Of a stretch of 64,000 nucleotides of DNA, positions 1 to 11,200 are shown piece by piece; the stretch's first letter is position 1; each line of letters begins with the position of its first letter. Source of the DNA: Melastoma dodecandrum (lineage: Eukaryota; Streptophyta; Magnoliopsida; Myrtales; Melastomataceae); NCBI GenBank assembly GCA_029817715.1, contig JARUPY010000154.1, forward strand, positions 3,375,501-3,439,500. Reading direction: 5' to 3'. Under the pieces are notes generated by a model, which did no database searches, was not told the DNA's origin, and saw only the letters and a program-made list of their open reading frames with translations. The translations under genes were made by a program, and so were the position numbers.

Positions 1-88
1 TAACTTCCTTGAGACTTGAATCATCTCATTCAAATACTTGATAGCAACATCATTACTAGATGCATTATCAATAGTAGCAACGAAAAAA
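1..88 (-). pseudogene. hAT-type transposase fragment at the window edge
   Basis: Read on the minus strand, this stretch encodes VATIDNASSNDVAIKYLNEM followed by IQVSRKL. The 'DNASSND' core followed by a K-L rich helix is typical of the catalytic region of plant BED-type hAT transposases (RICESLEEPER/DAYSLEEPER-like). The frame does not continue cleanly to the right of about base 90, and the rest of the element, if any, lies left of the window. I treat it as a decayed transposon piece rather than a gene. Identification rests on a short motif only. Confidence 0.5.
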
Positions 89-1518
89 GGATTTCATACT
101 TCATGTCAAGTGGAAAACTACTTCAGGTTGATCATCATAGTGCTCCAGCACTAACATAGAAACGGAAAGACAACCGTTTAAAGTGAATTTTGAAGGTGCC
201 TAATCTATGTTGCCTTGGGCACCCAGTTGATTCAGAAACCAGAGAACTCAAAGGCATACCGGAAGTGTAGAGTCGGGCCGATTAATACTAGCCCCAAAAA
301 GGTGAATAAGAAAGTTCTCTTCAGGTCCAAAGAAGGCGCTTGATCAATCACAACCCGAAACATTAGACATGTGACCTCAGTTATTTTGGAAACTCTTCCA
401 CAACAGCATTAAAACGAATCTGCAAAGCAAGGAACAAAAGCTCAAGCTCACCTGACAAATTAAGTCCACTAGAAAATTAAAAAATGCAGATGTCTCGGCT
501 TTGGTAAGCACCAGAAACTTCTCCGCGAAAAGAAACAGCAAGCACTTTCATTTCACCACAATAATAAGAAAACTAATAAGTAATCATGAAACGCTTCTGA
601 ACAACACCACAAACACTCCATCGAAGGAAAGAAGAAAAAAAGACTACAAAACCTCAACAAAACCAAGCCGTGGCCTCATCAGCGGGAACAAACTTGAAAC
701 CAAAAAGAAGAAGAAAAGAAGGGGAATGAAGAATCGACCGGTGATGGATAAGAATCAATCGGTGCACCAAAAACGCCATATACGGAGCCCGATATGTAAG
801 CCCAATGTGATTATACTCTAAAATTAATTAATTATAAAAAAAATAGTCCATCAAACTATATATATTAAGTCGGACTCTTTTTTTTTTCGTGTGGGAATGT
901 GTTTGTCCCTTTAATGGCAAGCCATCTCACAACATATGTATCTTGGTCAAGTGGGTTTCGAGTTTGTGTTTGATTGCTCAATTGTTCGACGTTAAGTGTC
1001 CGCCGAGAGATTTTTTATAATCGGACTTTTGATTCCGGATTATTTTGAAATCATGACACCAATAGGTTCAAACTTTCTCTGTTTTATGTCCAATTCTATA
1101 TCGGTCGCTTACAAATGACAAAAAAATGTGTCCTGGTAAACCTTTTGATATCGTTGTTATTTGTTAATCAAATTTCAACATCACCAGTCACTATCCCCGC
1201 CACCGCCAAAATGGACCATGGCGATGCTCTGACACGTCGCCGCGCGTAAAGATGAACGGTCGGGATTCATTACCCTAACTTCATGTCTGATTTGGATAAG
1301 TTCAAATGAGTCAAATAAGTTCTTTGGGGTTCATTCAGTCTCGCCGAAAACGTGCTGTCCTTGTCATATCAATCCTCCCCCCCTTCCCTCCTAAATTATG
1401 AAAACATCATTATATTTATTTCGAACTCGATAGGATGAAATTAAAAAAGTATCAAAATTCCTGAATACCCACCCCCTCACGATTAAGGAAGTTAATTTTG
1501 TGTTTTCCTTTTTACTCC
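89..1518. other. Intergenic, no supported gene
   Basis: AT-rich sequence with A and T runs. The Lys-rich open frame at 501-821 has no recognisable domain and looks like chance. The stretch is downstream (3') of the DUF506 gene, which is transcribed away from the high-coordinate side. Nothing else is supported. Confidence 0.6.
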
Positions 1519-2403
1519 TCATCTCATGCGTACAAACTGGCCTCCGCTCACCCCTGCCGTCTCCTCAAATCCTCCGATCGACAGGCAACCGTACGCGGAG
1601 GAGGACACCGCCACCGTCGGAGCCCCCGGGAACGGGTTTGTCGTCCTCCTGTACGGGCCCAACCACTTGTTCTGCATGTACCTGTTCTTCCTCCAAGGCG
1701 GGACGGACAGGCCTCGGCTCTTCAGCGACCGCCTCCCCGCATCGCACATTGACCTCACGATCTTCTTCAGGTCGTCGCTGCAGCCCACAAAAACCCTAGG
1801 GACGAATGCCAGCAGCTCGGAATAGTGGTCCGTCGGACGAGCGATCTCGAACTCCCCTCGGAAGTCCAGGTCTACGAAGTACCGGAGCTGCCTGCCGTCG
1901 GGTCGAACGATGTCGACGAACTCGTAGTTGCCAGCCGTCAGCCCGCCAGAGGCGTCCCACTTGGTCTTGCACACCGCAGCATTGTAGCCCACGTCCCTGA
2001 GGCACAACATCACCTGCCGCCACATGAGGGACTTATTGGACCGCCAGCAGGAACAGAACCCCGCCGCCTTGGCGACGCAGGAAGAAAGCGCGGCCCGGAA
2101 CGGATCCCCGTCGCAAGACAGGGCATCGGACACGATCTCCTTCGCCGCGTCCACATCGGTCCCGTCATCGGGTCCCTCGGCCTCGGGCTCGTCACCCGAG
2201 CATGATCCCGCGCGGGGGTCTCCTCCGTCGTCTTCCTCGAAGAAGCCGTGAACGAGTTCAGAAAGGCAGGGGGAGGAGACGACTGGGTCGTGATCGCTGC
2301 CGCTGCTGGAGTAGTCGACGCGGGGCGCGATGAGCCTGGCGCGGGCAGCGTGGCCGAGGGGGACGGTCACCCTCCTAGCCCTAACCGGACACTCCATCTG
2401 CAT
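1519..2403 (-). CDS. DUF506 family protein (PDDEXK-like)
   Basis: A single uninterrupted frame of 294 codons, matching the usual size and frequent lack of introns of plant DUF506 (PDDEXK_6) proteins. The N-terminal third is acidic and serine-rich (SSSGSDHD, GDEPEAEGPDDG). The conserved part starts near residue 85 with the cysteine-rich FCSCWR segment, then LMLRDVGYNAAVCKTKW-like sequence near residues 130-150 (seen as CLRDVGYNAAVCKTKWD), then the GNYEFVDIV and FVDLDFRGEFEIARPT strands and a SVPPWRKNRYMQNKWLGPY tail. The family is remotely related to PD-(D/E)XK nucleases, but its biochemical activity in plants is undefined; some members respond to stress. The start used is the upstream Met of a Met-Gln-Met pair at 2403; the second Met at 2397 is equally plausible. 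Confidence 0.9.
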   Translation of the reverse strand: MQMECPVRARRVTVPLGHAARARLIAPRVDYSSSGSDHDPVVSSPCLSELVHGFFEEDDGGDPRAGSCSGDEPEAEGPDDGTDVDAAKEIVSDALSCDGDPFRAALSSCVAKAAGFCSCWRSNKSLMWRQVMLCLRDVGYNAAVCKTKWDASGGLTAGNYEFVDIVRPDGRQLRYFVDLDFRGEFEIARPTDHYSELLAFVPRVFVGCSDDLKKIVRSMCDAGRRSLKSRGLSVPPWRKNRYMQNKWLGPYRRTTNPFPGAPTVAVSSSAYGCLSIGGFEETAGVSGGQFVRMR

Positions 2404-2711
2404 TTCTATTTTCTTCTTTGACTTAGGAAGAGAGAATGGGAGCTGCTGAGTCGAGTGCTTGACATGAAGACAGGTCCGAAATATCGTGTATGTATTTATG
2501 TCTACATTTTGTTGATTTAAAAAATGGGTGGGATTTGGGAATTTCTAGAGGAATATTCGTGTCGAGTCCGGTGGGGAGTGGGAAATAAAGGGGAAATTGT
2601 GCACACATTTAATTTATGTTTTCTGGGGATAAGAAAAGGTGATTTGGTCTTAGTTTAATCCGGGGGATATGCTTTGGAGAGGATGGAACCAACAAAAGCA
2701 TATCCGACAGC
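2404..2711. other. Upstream region of the DUF506 gene
   Basis: About 300 bases between the DUF506 start and the 8-bp target site of the hAT-type element. It presumably carries the 5' UTR and core promoter of the minus-strand gene. I see no unambiguous TATA box that I would call. Confidence 0.4.
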
Positions 2712-2719
2712 AGCTTTGG

Positions 2720-3537
2720 ATTGGGTGAGCAGGTTTCAGGTTTTCGGGTTCGGGACGTGGAATCTGGACCCTACCATATAATGGCCGGTTCTTAATTGTT
2801 AGAACCTAGAACCTACCCAATTAATCAAAGACCCACCCAAGAACCTACCCTACCGGTTCTGGTACAGGTTCCGGTTCTGTTTCGGTTCCGTTAGCGGCGT
2901 CGCCCTCTGAGTTTCAAGTCTGGTTTGGTCAACGGCGTCGCCCTATGAGCGGTTCGTGTTTCGATTCTGATTAAGACACCCAAACAGATGATCCAGAGCA
3001 TCAACGCCTCAAATTACATCAAAATCAAAATCCAAACCCCACAGAATCACCCCCTGACCGGCTATGTTCAGACAAAAAGAACTTTTAAGAAAATATTCCC
3101 ATCACCCACGGCTCAACCTAACCTAACCCAGAAAGAATCGTAAATAAAAATTGACAAGGCAAGGCGGGGAAGAAGGGAAAAAGTAGATTAGGAGCTGACT
3201 TACCGTAAGAAACCATAACTCCTGGAACCGTTTGATGAAGACGTTGTTGTGAAGAGGGGGACAATTGTTTGTGGTAGGGTAAAGTTTAAGTTAGGTTATT
3301 GGGTTGGGTAAGATTTAGGGTAGGTTATGGGGTTGGGTTGGGTAAAATTTAGGTTAGGTTCCAGGTTTTCCAGGTTGGTTCCGCGGGGAGAACCTGAAAC
3401 CGTACTTGGTACCACCGGTTTTATAAAATTTAGAACCTAGAACCTACCCGATCTATTCGAGAACCTGTACCGACACCGATCCTATGATACCAGTTCCGAC
3501 AGGTTCCCTATTTTATCCGGAACCTATGCTCACCTCT
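2720..3537. mobile_element. Non-autonomous hAT-type element, 818 bp, with perfect 8-bp TSD
   Basis: The octamer AGCTTTGG occurs directly on both sides (2712-2719 and 3538-3545). The ends are imperfect inverted repeats: the left end reads ATTGGGTGAGCAGGTTTCAG and the right end, on the other strand, AGAGGTGAGCATAGGTTCCG. Terminal G-rich 'RGRGGTGAGC' ends and 8-bp duplications are the signature of hAT transposons. Inside are many short GGTTCC/GGAACC and AGAACCTA motifs and a tandem GGGTTGGGTA-type array (about 3265-3370), also seen in small hAT derivatives. No transposase frame is present, so it would depend on a partner element. Confidence 0.8.
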
Positions 3538-4092
3538 AGCTTTGGGTATTTGTCCGAAATGACTGAGCACCGGATAAAAACTATTTAAGTAAATGAAAAT
3601 TTTATTAATATATAATATATATATATATAATACACAATTAAATCAAGATAGTATGAAATCACCGGGGGGGTTCCCACGTAGCTTTTTATAACAAAGAAAA
3701 AGAATAATTTTAGTGGGTGGATGTCGCCTCGTGGCGTCGCAAGGCTACTGCTGGAAAAGGACCCTACTTTGTGGGTTGTGAACAGGATAACTTCAAACCA
3801 CCATCGGCGTGCGACTTGGTTCTCTTGCAATCCTCATCACATGTCCGAACCAATCTCAAGTCTTTGTCTGCATCCTGGAATTTGTACACGCGTTGGTTCA
3901 AATTAAAATGCAAACGGTCCGCGGAAGTTGTTGTAACGATGGTTATTAACTGCAATTCCAAGCGTCCGTTCCCTTCTTCTTCCTTCTTCTTCCTCCTATG
4001 CCTCTGCTCTCTCCTTCCCTTCGGCTTCTTGTTTTGCGTTTGTGGTTCGACCTCTCAATGGGAATTGCGATTCGTTTCCCATTAACGGCCCA

Positions 4093-5345
4093 TAATTTCG
4101 TTGACAAGAACCCGACTTGGGCGTCCTCCGCATTGATGGTTCCTCCGTTCGCTGCAGCCTCGGCGTTCACGTCGGATTCATCAGGTCTGGGAGATTTTAT
4201 CTTGGGGTGTTCTATTTGTTTTGGTCGCCTGGATAGGAAGATTGTGTTTCGTGGGGTGTTCTATTTGTTTGATGAGTGGGACTAGCAGAAGAATTCCATA
4301 GACAGAGTAGTGTGTGAGGCAGCTGAAGACTGGATTAGTTAACTGCGGTAGAGAGGGGTTTTCGTGAATTTGAAGATAATTCGAGTTTCTGATCTGTTGT
4401 CATCCATGGTTTATGCTGTTTGTGACTCGTTAATTCTCGGTGATAAGAGTGACAATGTGACTGACATTCGCCCTCTGCACAAATTTATTATCGGCATCCT
4501 TCCCTTTGGACAACTGAATCCACATATCATGCTGAAGATCCTGCATCAATGTATAAGCTTTCTTAGATTAGCCGTGCGGTTGATTGTCGTATTTCGCTTG
4601 TTGATCTTTCAATATCATCCATTCCTTTTGTTCTCTTTGCAAAATGCCCTCCTGTGGATAGAGGTATCCGAGCTGACATGCAGGTAATTTTTAGGTCTAC
4701 AAATTTAGACTCATGGAGCCCCGAGCAGTTGAAAATGACGAGCTTCAGAGGGAATAATCGTGCACTTGTTCTTTAAGAAACAAGCGTGGACCGATGGAGG
4801 TAAAATAGATGCAACGTACACGTCCAGAGCTGCTGACTTGAACGGGCAGTTACTCGCGAAAGAAGTTGCCAAACCCCAAAGGTATGGCAGAAGATGCTGG
4901 CTTGCCATCAAAGAAGCACCGGAGATCCCTGCATCAGCCGAAGCAACTCCACTGCTATACCCTCTATAAAGAAACCCTCAGGTGCAAAGGTAACGGGAAA
5001 GACGGGTGGTTTAGGTGCTTGGAAGCTTACTACTACAAAGGCACCAGTTTATTCATCTCATGGATTATTTATTGGTGTATTTGACATGAACTAATTTGTT
5101 GTCCCTTCTTAATCTGCAGCCAAGTGAAAATCTTTATGATCAAAAGCCGGAGCCGCCGGTTGTCCCAGTTGCTGCTCCGGCTAGCAGCACTGCCATGGCT
5201 AACCCATAATTTGACTATATAGAAAATGACCAGTTGCAAGATATGAGCCCTGGTGGAACCGCCCAAAGTCTTCAAACTTGTTTGCTGGATTTGGCATGGA
5301 CAGCGAAAGGGCCACCAGTTGAGCTTGGAAGAAACCGTAGCCAAT
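4093..5345 (+). pseudogene. ARF GTPase-activating protein (AGD8/9/10-like) pseudogene
   Basis: Pieces of the ArfGAP family appear in the right order: KNPTWAS (about 4107-4128), CIDGSSVRCSLGVHVGFIRS in frame at about 4129-4190, STNLDSWSPEQLK and FRGNNRAL (about 4696-4765), [18 protein letters not shown] (about 4788-4840), [18 protein letters not shown]-like sequence and SENLYDQKPE (about 5120-5155), YIENDQLQDMSPGG (about 5213-5250) and a frame-shifted PPK...FG-like tail. The zinc-finger Cys and a conserved His are replaced (CIDGSSVRC where the family has CIDCSAVHR). There are at least two frameshifts (near 4765 and 4870) and an in-frame TAA at about 5207. Intron boundaries are still visible (CATCAG/gtctgg and ttttag/GTCTAC), so this is a decayed genomic copy, not a retrocopy. 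Confidence 0.85.
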
Positions 5346-5904
5346 TCACAGCAAATTGCTTTTAGCGGTTGTTTGGTTCTCCTCCATCTCTTTACAGGCA
5401 AGAACGTGCAAGTGCTCGTGACAAAAAGAAAGAGAGAGAGAGAGCAGTTTTCGGAGTCTTGGGCCCGTAGAACACCAATTATTCATATAGCCGACGGGGC
5501 CCAACTCCCATAAATCAGGCCTTACTGTCCGGCCCAATGATAACTCCTCCGGTCAGCCCAAACAATAATACGAATGGGAAAATCTTGTATAAACATCACT
5601 TTCTGTATGCTCATATATTAGATTTCTGTGTGCGCTGACATTATTATATAATAATCACTGTACAACCAGTATTATTAAACCCTAAAGATAAAGCACAACA
5701 TTTGTTAGCATCGGCCGAAGGGAAGAAAACCTGTAGAATAAGAAAAAATTTGCTTCGTGTTCAGGAACACTGAGGTGCAAAGGTAGGAGTGCGGCAATTT
5801 TCCCAAACTTTGCAAGTTCATGCATTTCATGTGCTCTCACAAGTTAGGAAAAAAAAGGAACTAACATCTCTTTATAACCTAAAAGGATTTAAGAGAAATA
5901 AGGA
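5346..5904. other. Intergenic, no supported gene
   Basis: Tail of the ARF-GAP pseudogene grading into AT-rich intergenic DNA, with a short (GA)n tract near 5434-5442. No coding sequence, RNA gene or element boundary is visible. Confidence 0.5.
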
Positions 5905-5913
5905 AAAAAAGAA

Positions 5914-6611
5914 GGCAAAATAGCGATTTCTTGAACCACTTTTGGACCGACTTTTTTTTTTGTGATCCGAACTTTAAAATATTTCTTTTGTGACCTTAAA
6001 TCAATATTATGAATCTTTTATAGCCTTATTGGAACGTCGTTAGGTTTCTTCGATTTTCCGTCAATATTATCCTACATGATTTTTTGTTTTTTTATAATAA
6101 TTTCCTTCGTGGACTCATAATATATAATTCTGGCCCTAACCAACTTTCTTTTTATGGCCCAAACTTTAAAATAATTTTGTTGAAGCCTTAAATCAATATT
6201 ATGGCCCTGATTAGCCTCACTAATTATCTTACGTGTCATAAATTAAACAAACAATTTCTTACGTGTTTATTATTTTTCACATGGCGATTTGTCGTCATTA
6301 TTTTTTTGTAATGACATGTGATTTGACACTCTTCATTGGGAATACATCACATTCAAGAGTTTATTTGTCTGATCATTTGGTTAGGGGATTCCTTTTAGGC
6401 TGTAGACGAGTGATTGGATTCGATGAAAGTAAACAATTGTTTGTTTAATTTATGATACGTAACATAATATTGACGACAAATCAGAGAAAACGTTCCAATA
6501 AAGCCATAAAAGATTCATAATATTGATTTACGGCTGTAAAAGAAATATTTTAAAGTTCGTACCATAAAAGAAAGTCGGCCCAAGAGTGGTTCAAGAATCG
6601 CTATTTTTGCC
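5914..6611. mobile_element. Mutator-like MITE, 698 bp, with long terminal inverted repeats and perfect 9-bp TSD
   Basis: The 9-mer AAAAAAGAA lies directly outside both ends (5905-5913 and 6612-6620). The left end begins GGCAAAATAGCGATTTCTTG and the right end, read on the minus strand, GGCAAAAATAGCGATTCTTG. The similarity runs inward about 150-170 bp on each side through the ACTTTAAAATATTTCTTTT and AAATCAATATTATG blocks. Long terminal inverted repeats with 9-bp duplications are the mark of Mutator-like elements. A further copy of the ACTTTAAAATA / AAATCAATATTATGG motifs around 6160-6210 shows internal duplication or a nested relative. There is no transposase frame. Confidence 0.85.
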
Positions 6612-8239
6612 AAAAAAGAATTGTCTTGAAAATGGAACAGAAAAGTGGGGACAAGTGTACATGAACCAAGTGGGCTTATATACCCTCTCGGCAAGACATG
6701 GCCTAGGATGAATCCTTGGACGAGGCGAAGCTTGTGAGAGAGGTACATACAAACTTGGCATTAGTAAAAAAGGAGCTAGATAGACGCTTAGTTGACATGG
6801 ACGAAAGTTGTCTAAAGAATGCCTAGTTGCTTGCAGCAATAGGCATGAGAATTAAAATAGAGCATGCGACCTTTGGCTTGTCACTGACTTGACCAGAAAG
6901 GATACAAGCTACTATTAGAACGCTCTTATCGAACCTCGGTTTCATGATACAAAAGTCCAAACAAAAACTAACTTAATACTCGCACACCCACTGAATATAT
7001 CGAAAGGGGGAAAGTTGTGATTTTTAGGTATGTCGACAAATATAATTGTCCGATAATTTGGCGTATCCTCTGAATCCAAAGGCTACCTCTTCAATGATTA
7101 AAATCATCATGGAAGCAATTCTTCGTTCTTTCTTTTCTTCTCAATCCCATGTGATCGAACCCCAATTATTTCCCTACTTTTCATTAATAACTTTCGCTTT
7201 ATTCATTTCTTTCTGAACACTTGGATGAGGAAGATGTTCACTTCTTTATTACCAAAAAAAATTAAACTAGTTCAGATGTCAGAGTACAGATCATTTATGT
7301 GCATATTTTTTTATACAGTAAAATAAATCATTTAAAAAAATTGGGTTATGATGATGAATCCCCCCACCCCAAAAAAATGATTGTCCCCACCATAAACATT
7401 TATTATTATTATTTTCGAATTATTTTCCCCACTCACTCACGAGGGTCGGCAAATTAAATCATTTCATCTTTATTTTCTCAAAAGAGAGAACAAAAAAGAT
7501 GGGCATTTACAAAACCCTATGTTTGCTAGGAAACCAGTTTTATCCGCACAATTTTCGGATCAATGGCATTCGATTGAGTATATAAGAATTCTCAATGCAA
7601 GGTTAATTAGGAACTGTCTTCGAGACTCTCTGACTAATCCGAATAACAACAACAACAACAACAACTAGCTGGGGTGGTTGTTGTGGTGGGAATGAATGAA
7701 GAAATGATAGTAAAAGAGCGATTTGTGTCGTCGGCGGTGGGGATTCCATACTCAACCCCAGAAAAAATCAGACAAAAAAACAAACAAGATCGACCTTTCC
7801 CAATTATTAAAACCCCCCACCACCATCACCATTTCCATCCACCTTTCTCTATTTATTTGTCGGACGTTACGTAATTATAATACGATCAACTTGAACAGCC
7901 CGGTTGAGGAATTGCACTCGTGTTATATCATATCATATGTTAGAAGAAGGGGTTTCGAGACGAAATTCTTTTATGTTTATAAATGTGGCTTAACCCCAAA
8001 TAATCGTTCATCAGTTGGAACCCGATGAATATGGACGAATATATGACCCGTGAAATAAGGGGAGTTAAATTGCAATGGAACGAGGGATTGGACGTTACCA
8101 GTCGTTTCGAGAGAGAAACCATTGGCTGGATGTTTCGGCATCGGATTGGGACAGTGTGATGAGTGTGGGGGTAAGAACAGTCGTGGTTGTCTGTTTGTTC
8201 GAGTTCCGATGCAGATCCTTTTTGTTTGTATTAAAAAAG

Positions 8240-8241
<2 letters not shown>
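6612..8241. other. Intergenic, no supported gene
   Basis: AT-rich DNA with low-complexity tracts, including an (AAC)n-like run at about 7648-7665. The short open frames here show no recognisable domain or codon signature. Confidence 0.5.

Positions 8242-8279
<38 letters not shown>
8242..8279. repeat. 38-base guanine homopolymer
   Basis: Uninterrupted run of G on the plus strand. Such a tract can form G-quadruplex structures and is prone to polymerase slippage, so its exact length is the least reliable part of the sequence here. Open frames crossing it yield only poly-Gly and are artefacts. Confidence 0.9.
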
Positions 8280-8282
<3 letters not shown>

Positions 8283-11200
8283 CTGTAGACTCTTAACTCC
8301 TCCCCATATTCGTCGTCTTCTTACCGCGACCACGATCTTCCCCTTGCTCTGTCCCTGAATTCAGCCCGAACAACCACCCTCCCATCACTTTCTCAGGACA
8401 CCCACACCCTCTCCTGTAAGAAATGTGGACAGTTCATGCAAGATATTCATTGAACATTTACTGCTCTAGTCCCGTGCCCTTCTTCACCAATCATTTGTCC
8501 CGTCAACCAGTGCGGATTTGCGCGTGCAACTTGCGTGGTCTGAGGTTTTGAAGCATATGGTGTGTTGATCGCGTATCCAATGATCCTGTTCACGACTTCT
8601 CTCGAAAGGAAGCCTCTCCCCCTTAGGGGGCGGGGCGTGCCGTAGTTTCCTGATCTGTTCATAGTTCACGAGAGGGACTTCTGCAAATGTCTCCTTCATT
8701 TGCGGTCTTCAACGAGCCCAGCCTAATGGGGTCTCCATCACCGGTCGGGGTTTCGTTCGTGATGAGAAGTATTCGACTGATCCGGGGATCAGTAATGGGC
8801 CAACGTGGGTCCGGGGGTTGGAGGACTTCCTTTCTCGGTTAACAGTGTCGGGTGTCCAGGGCACGAAACTAAAATCGGCATCTCGCTTTACATACGGCGG
8901 TCCCCCCACCCTCTACCACCTCACCATGTAATAAATGTTGGTTGAAATGACAAGTGAAGGAATCGTTTTATTTTGATGTAATTGAATATGGTGGTCATTT
9001 CATTTCAATTGATATTCAATTATTGCACACATGTAAGATGTGATGTATATATTAGGACCGTGACTGTGACTGTGATGCTGCTATCGAACCTTCATAAATA
9101 CATGTTTTCTGGCAGCCTTTGGACTTATTCGCGCAGAAAAGCCCTACCACGGCCATTGCGTTGCATGCATGCATACATGCCGCATATAGTGCTTCCTATA
9201 CGACCACCCATGGATTTTGTTGCCTGAAAAGATTTCACGGGAAGCTGGCCTGCAGAGAAGTTTGTCGCATCCCGTCATCTCCCATTTATTACTATTCGCC
9301 GATGGAAATGTACGAGCCACGATGAACGTGTTAAGTTCACCAGCCTCGTGGTAAGGACCACGGTCGAGCAAGTCGTCCCCTCAGTGCCGACAGTCTCCGG
9401 ATCACGCGTGCCACGATTTTGCAACACGACAGCCCCCCCCCCCCCCCTACGGGTTTGGACGAAGAATTGCGATACTCTATACATGGTTACACACGACAAG
9501 CTCCATGTTATCCTTCACATAAGGATAGCTCTGTCCACTTTCCGATAGTATGACCGACGGAGCAATCACGGCCAACTGTCTGGAGGAGGCCGAGTTGCAA
9601 CCTTCCAAGGTGCCTTGCCCACACATGAAGTCAAAGGAGGCTTAACTGAGATTAGACTGATGGATGAATTATTACATCCCCCGATTAATCACCCCAGCTA
9701 CTCGAACAGCGATCAAGATCCTTTCCTGTAGTTGAATGATACTTGTTGATGGGAAGTACACCGCTCGTGGGTGAAGTCGAAATCATGCGTGTATCGCTAG
9801 AACGAAGACGTAAAGAGAACTTACCGAGCCATTGTTTTGGCTGCTGGACTGGAATCCAAAAACCGGGGGTCTTGATCACGACATAATGATGTTTTTCCTT
9901 AATTAATGTGGAAGATCTTTACTTGATCGTGTGACTAAGACCCGATTGATAGGAAAGCTGGATCGCATTGTCTGGAAATCTTTACAAGCGTTGCCTCCCA
10001 ACAATTGACTAAAGATCCATTTTAAGTCGAAATCAATATGATAAAAGAATTTAAAAAAAAATCACGATAAATCGCTACAATAATCACTTATACGATAGTC
10101 TTCAATCGTATTTTTCATACGTAACGTGAAAGGTGATTTTTCCCCTTAACAAAGGTGATTTATATATATTTACTATCAAGTCTAATTCCAGCAGCACATG
10201 CCCTTTGTTTAATGCGCGAATAATGTAAAGACTTGTTACGATGTACAAAAAATGGTCCCCTCCCCCCCTTATTTCCTTGCACCGCCAAAACCTAATTCGT
10301 GAAAGTGCATAACAACACGTAGAAGACAATCGATACACGCTTAAACTGCCCGGGTTCATGCATTTTAAACGGCGCGAACAGTTCATATCAACCGGCCACC
10401 AGCTCCTGCGTAGATTCTTTCCGCGGCCGTGCAACACATGTTATCTGTGATCAAAAATAGTTATGCCAAACAAAGTTAGGCACGCATATGTAAAGATAGG
10501 TTTCTTGGTACGAAAATGGCATGGCCCTGGGCGCAGTCCCCCATTAAAGTCTGGGAGATTTAGTTCCGTCGTTCAGACTCGTTTCGCGACGCGATCGCCG
10601 CGGGGGAGGGGCGACGTATTTTTCTTTCGGCTTGCTGTCTTTCGTGTGTGTTCCGCGTGTTTAGACGTCGCGAATGAATGTCAAACTGCCAAACCGAAGT
10701 ATCTCTTGACTTGTGATATATATCAAGCCCCCAAAACTTCGGTGATTATTTTGAAATGTTTAACCCCGAGGAGGTTAAATTTTATGGAGCAATTTGGTCT
10801 CCACCTAATTTTAATATATATATATATATATATTTCAAGAAATTCGTGGTGGAAGGAAAGCCATATGAATCCGACCATTGGCCCGGTAAGTCGGGGTTAA
10901 AATGAATAAACAAATGGGGTTAATTTTAATTGCAATGATTGACCACGCCAGATCGAAATCCGAAGCAACCCCGACCCGATTATTAAATAAATAAATAAAT
11001 AAAGAAATTTCCTCATCTCGATTATTATTTAGAAAAAGAATTTCATTGGGTTTCGTGTGCTTCGTGAATTATCAAGAAAAGGAATTAAATTAAAATGGAA
11101 TAGGACATCTTTTTGGATGCTTACGGAAGAAGAGTGTCGTCGTTAAATGAGATGGAAGAAAATAAAATTAAAAAATTCCCATGTTGTCTGGATAATCGGC

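Noticed and set aside
501..821. 106-codon Lys-rich plus-strand frame
   Set aside because: A-rich composition, no domain and no conserved pattern.
8075..8358. Frames with poly-Gly across the G run
   Set aside because: Produced by the homopolymer, no homology, and length uncertain.
10463..10900. 145-codon plus-strand frame in the gene-poor region
   Set aside because: Ends in a (TA)n tract (IYIYIYI), no recognisable domain.
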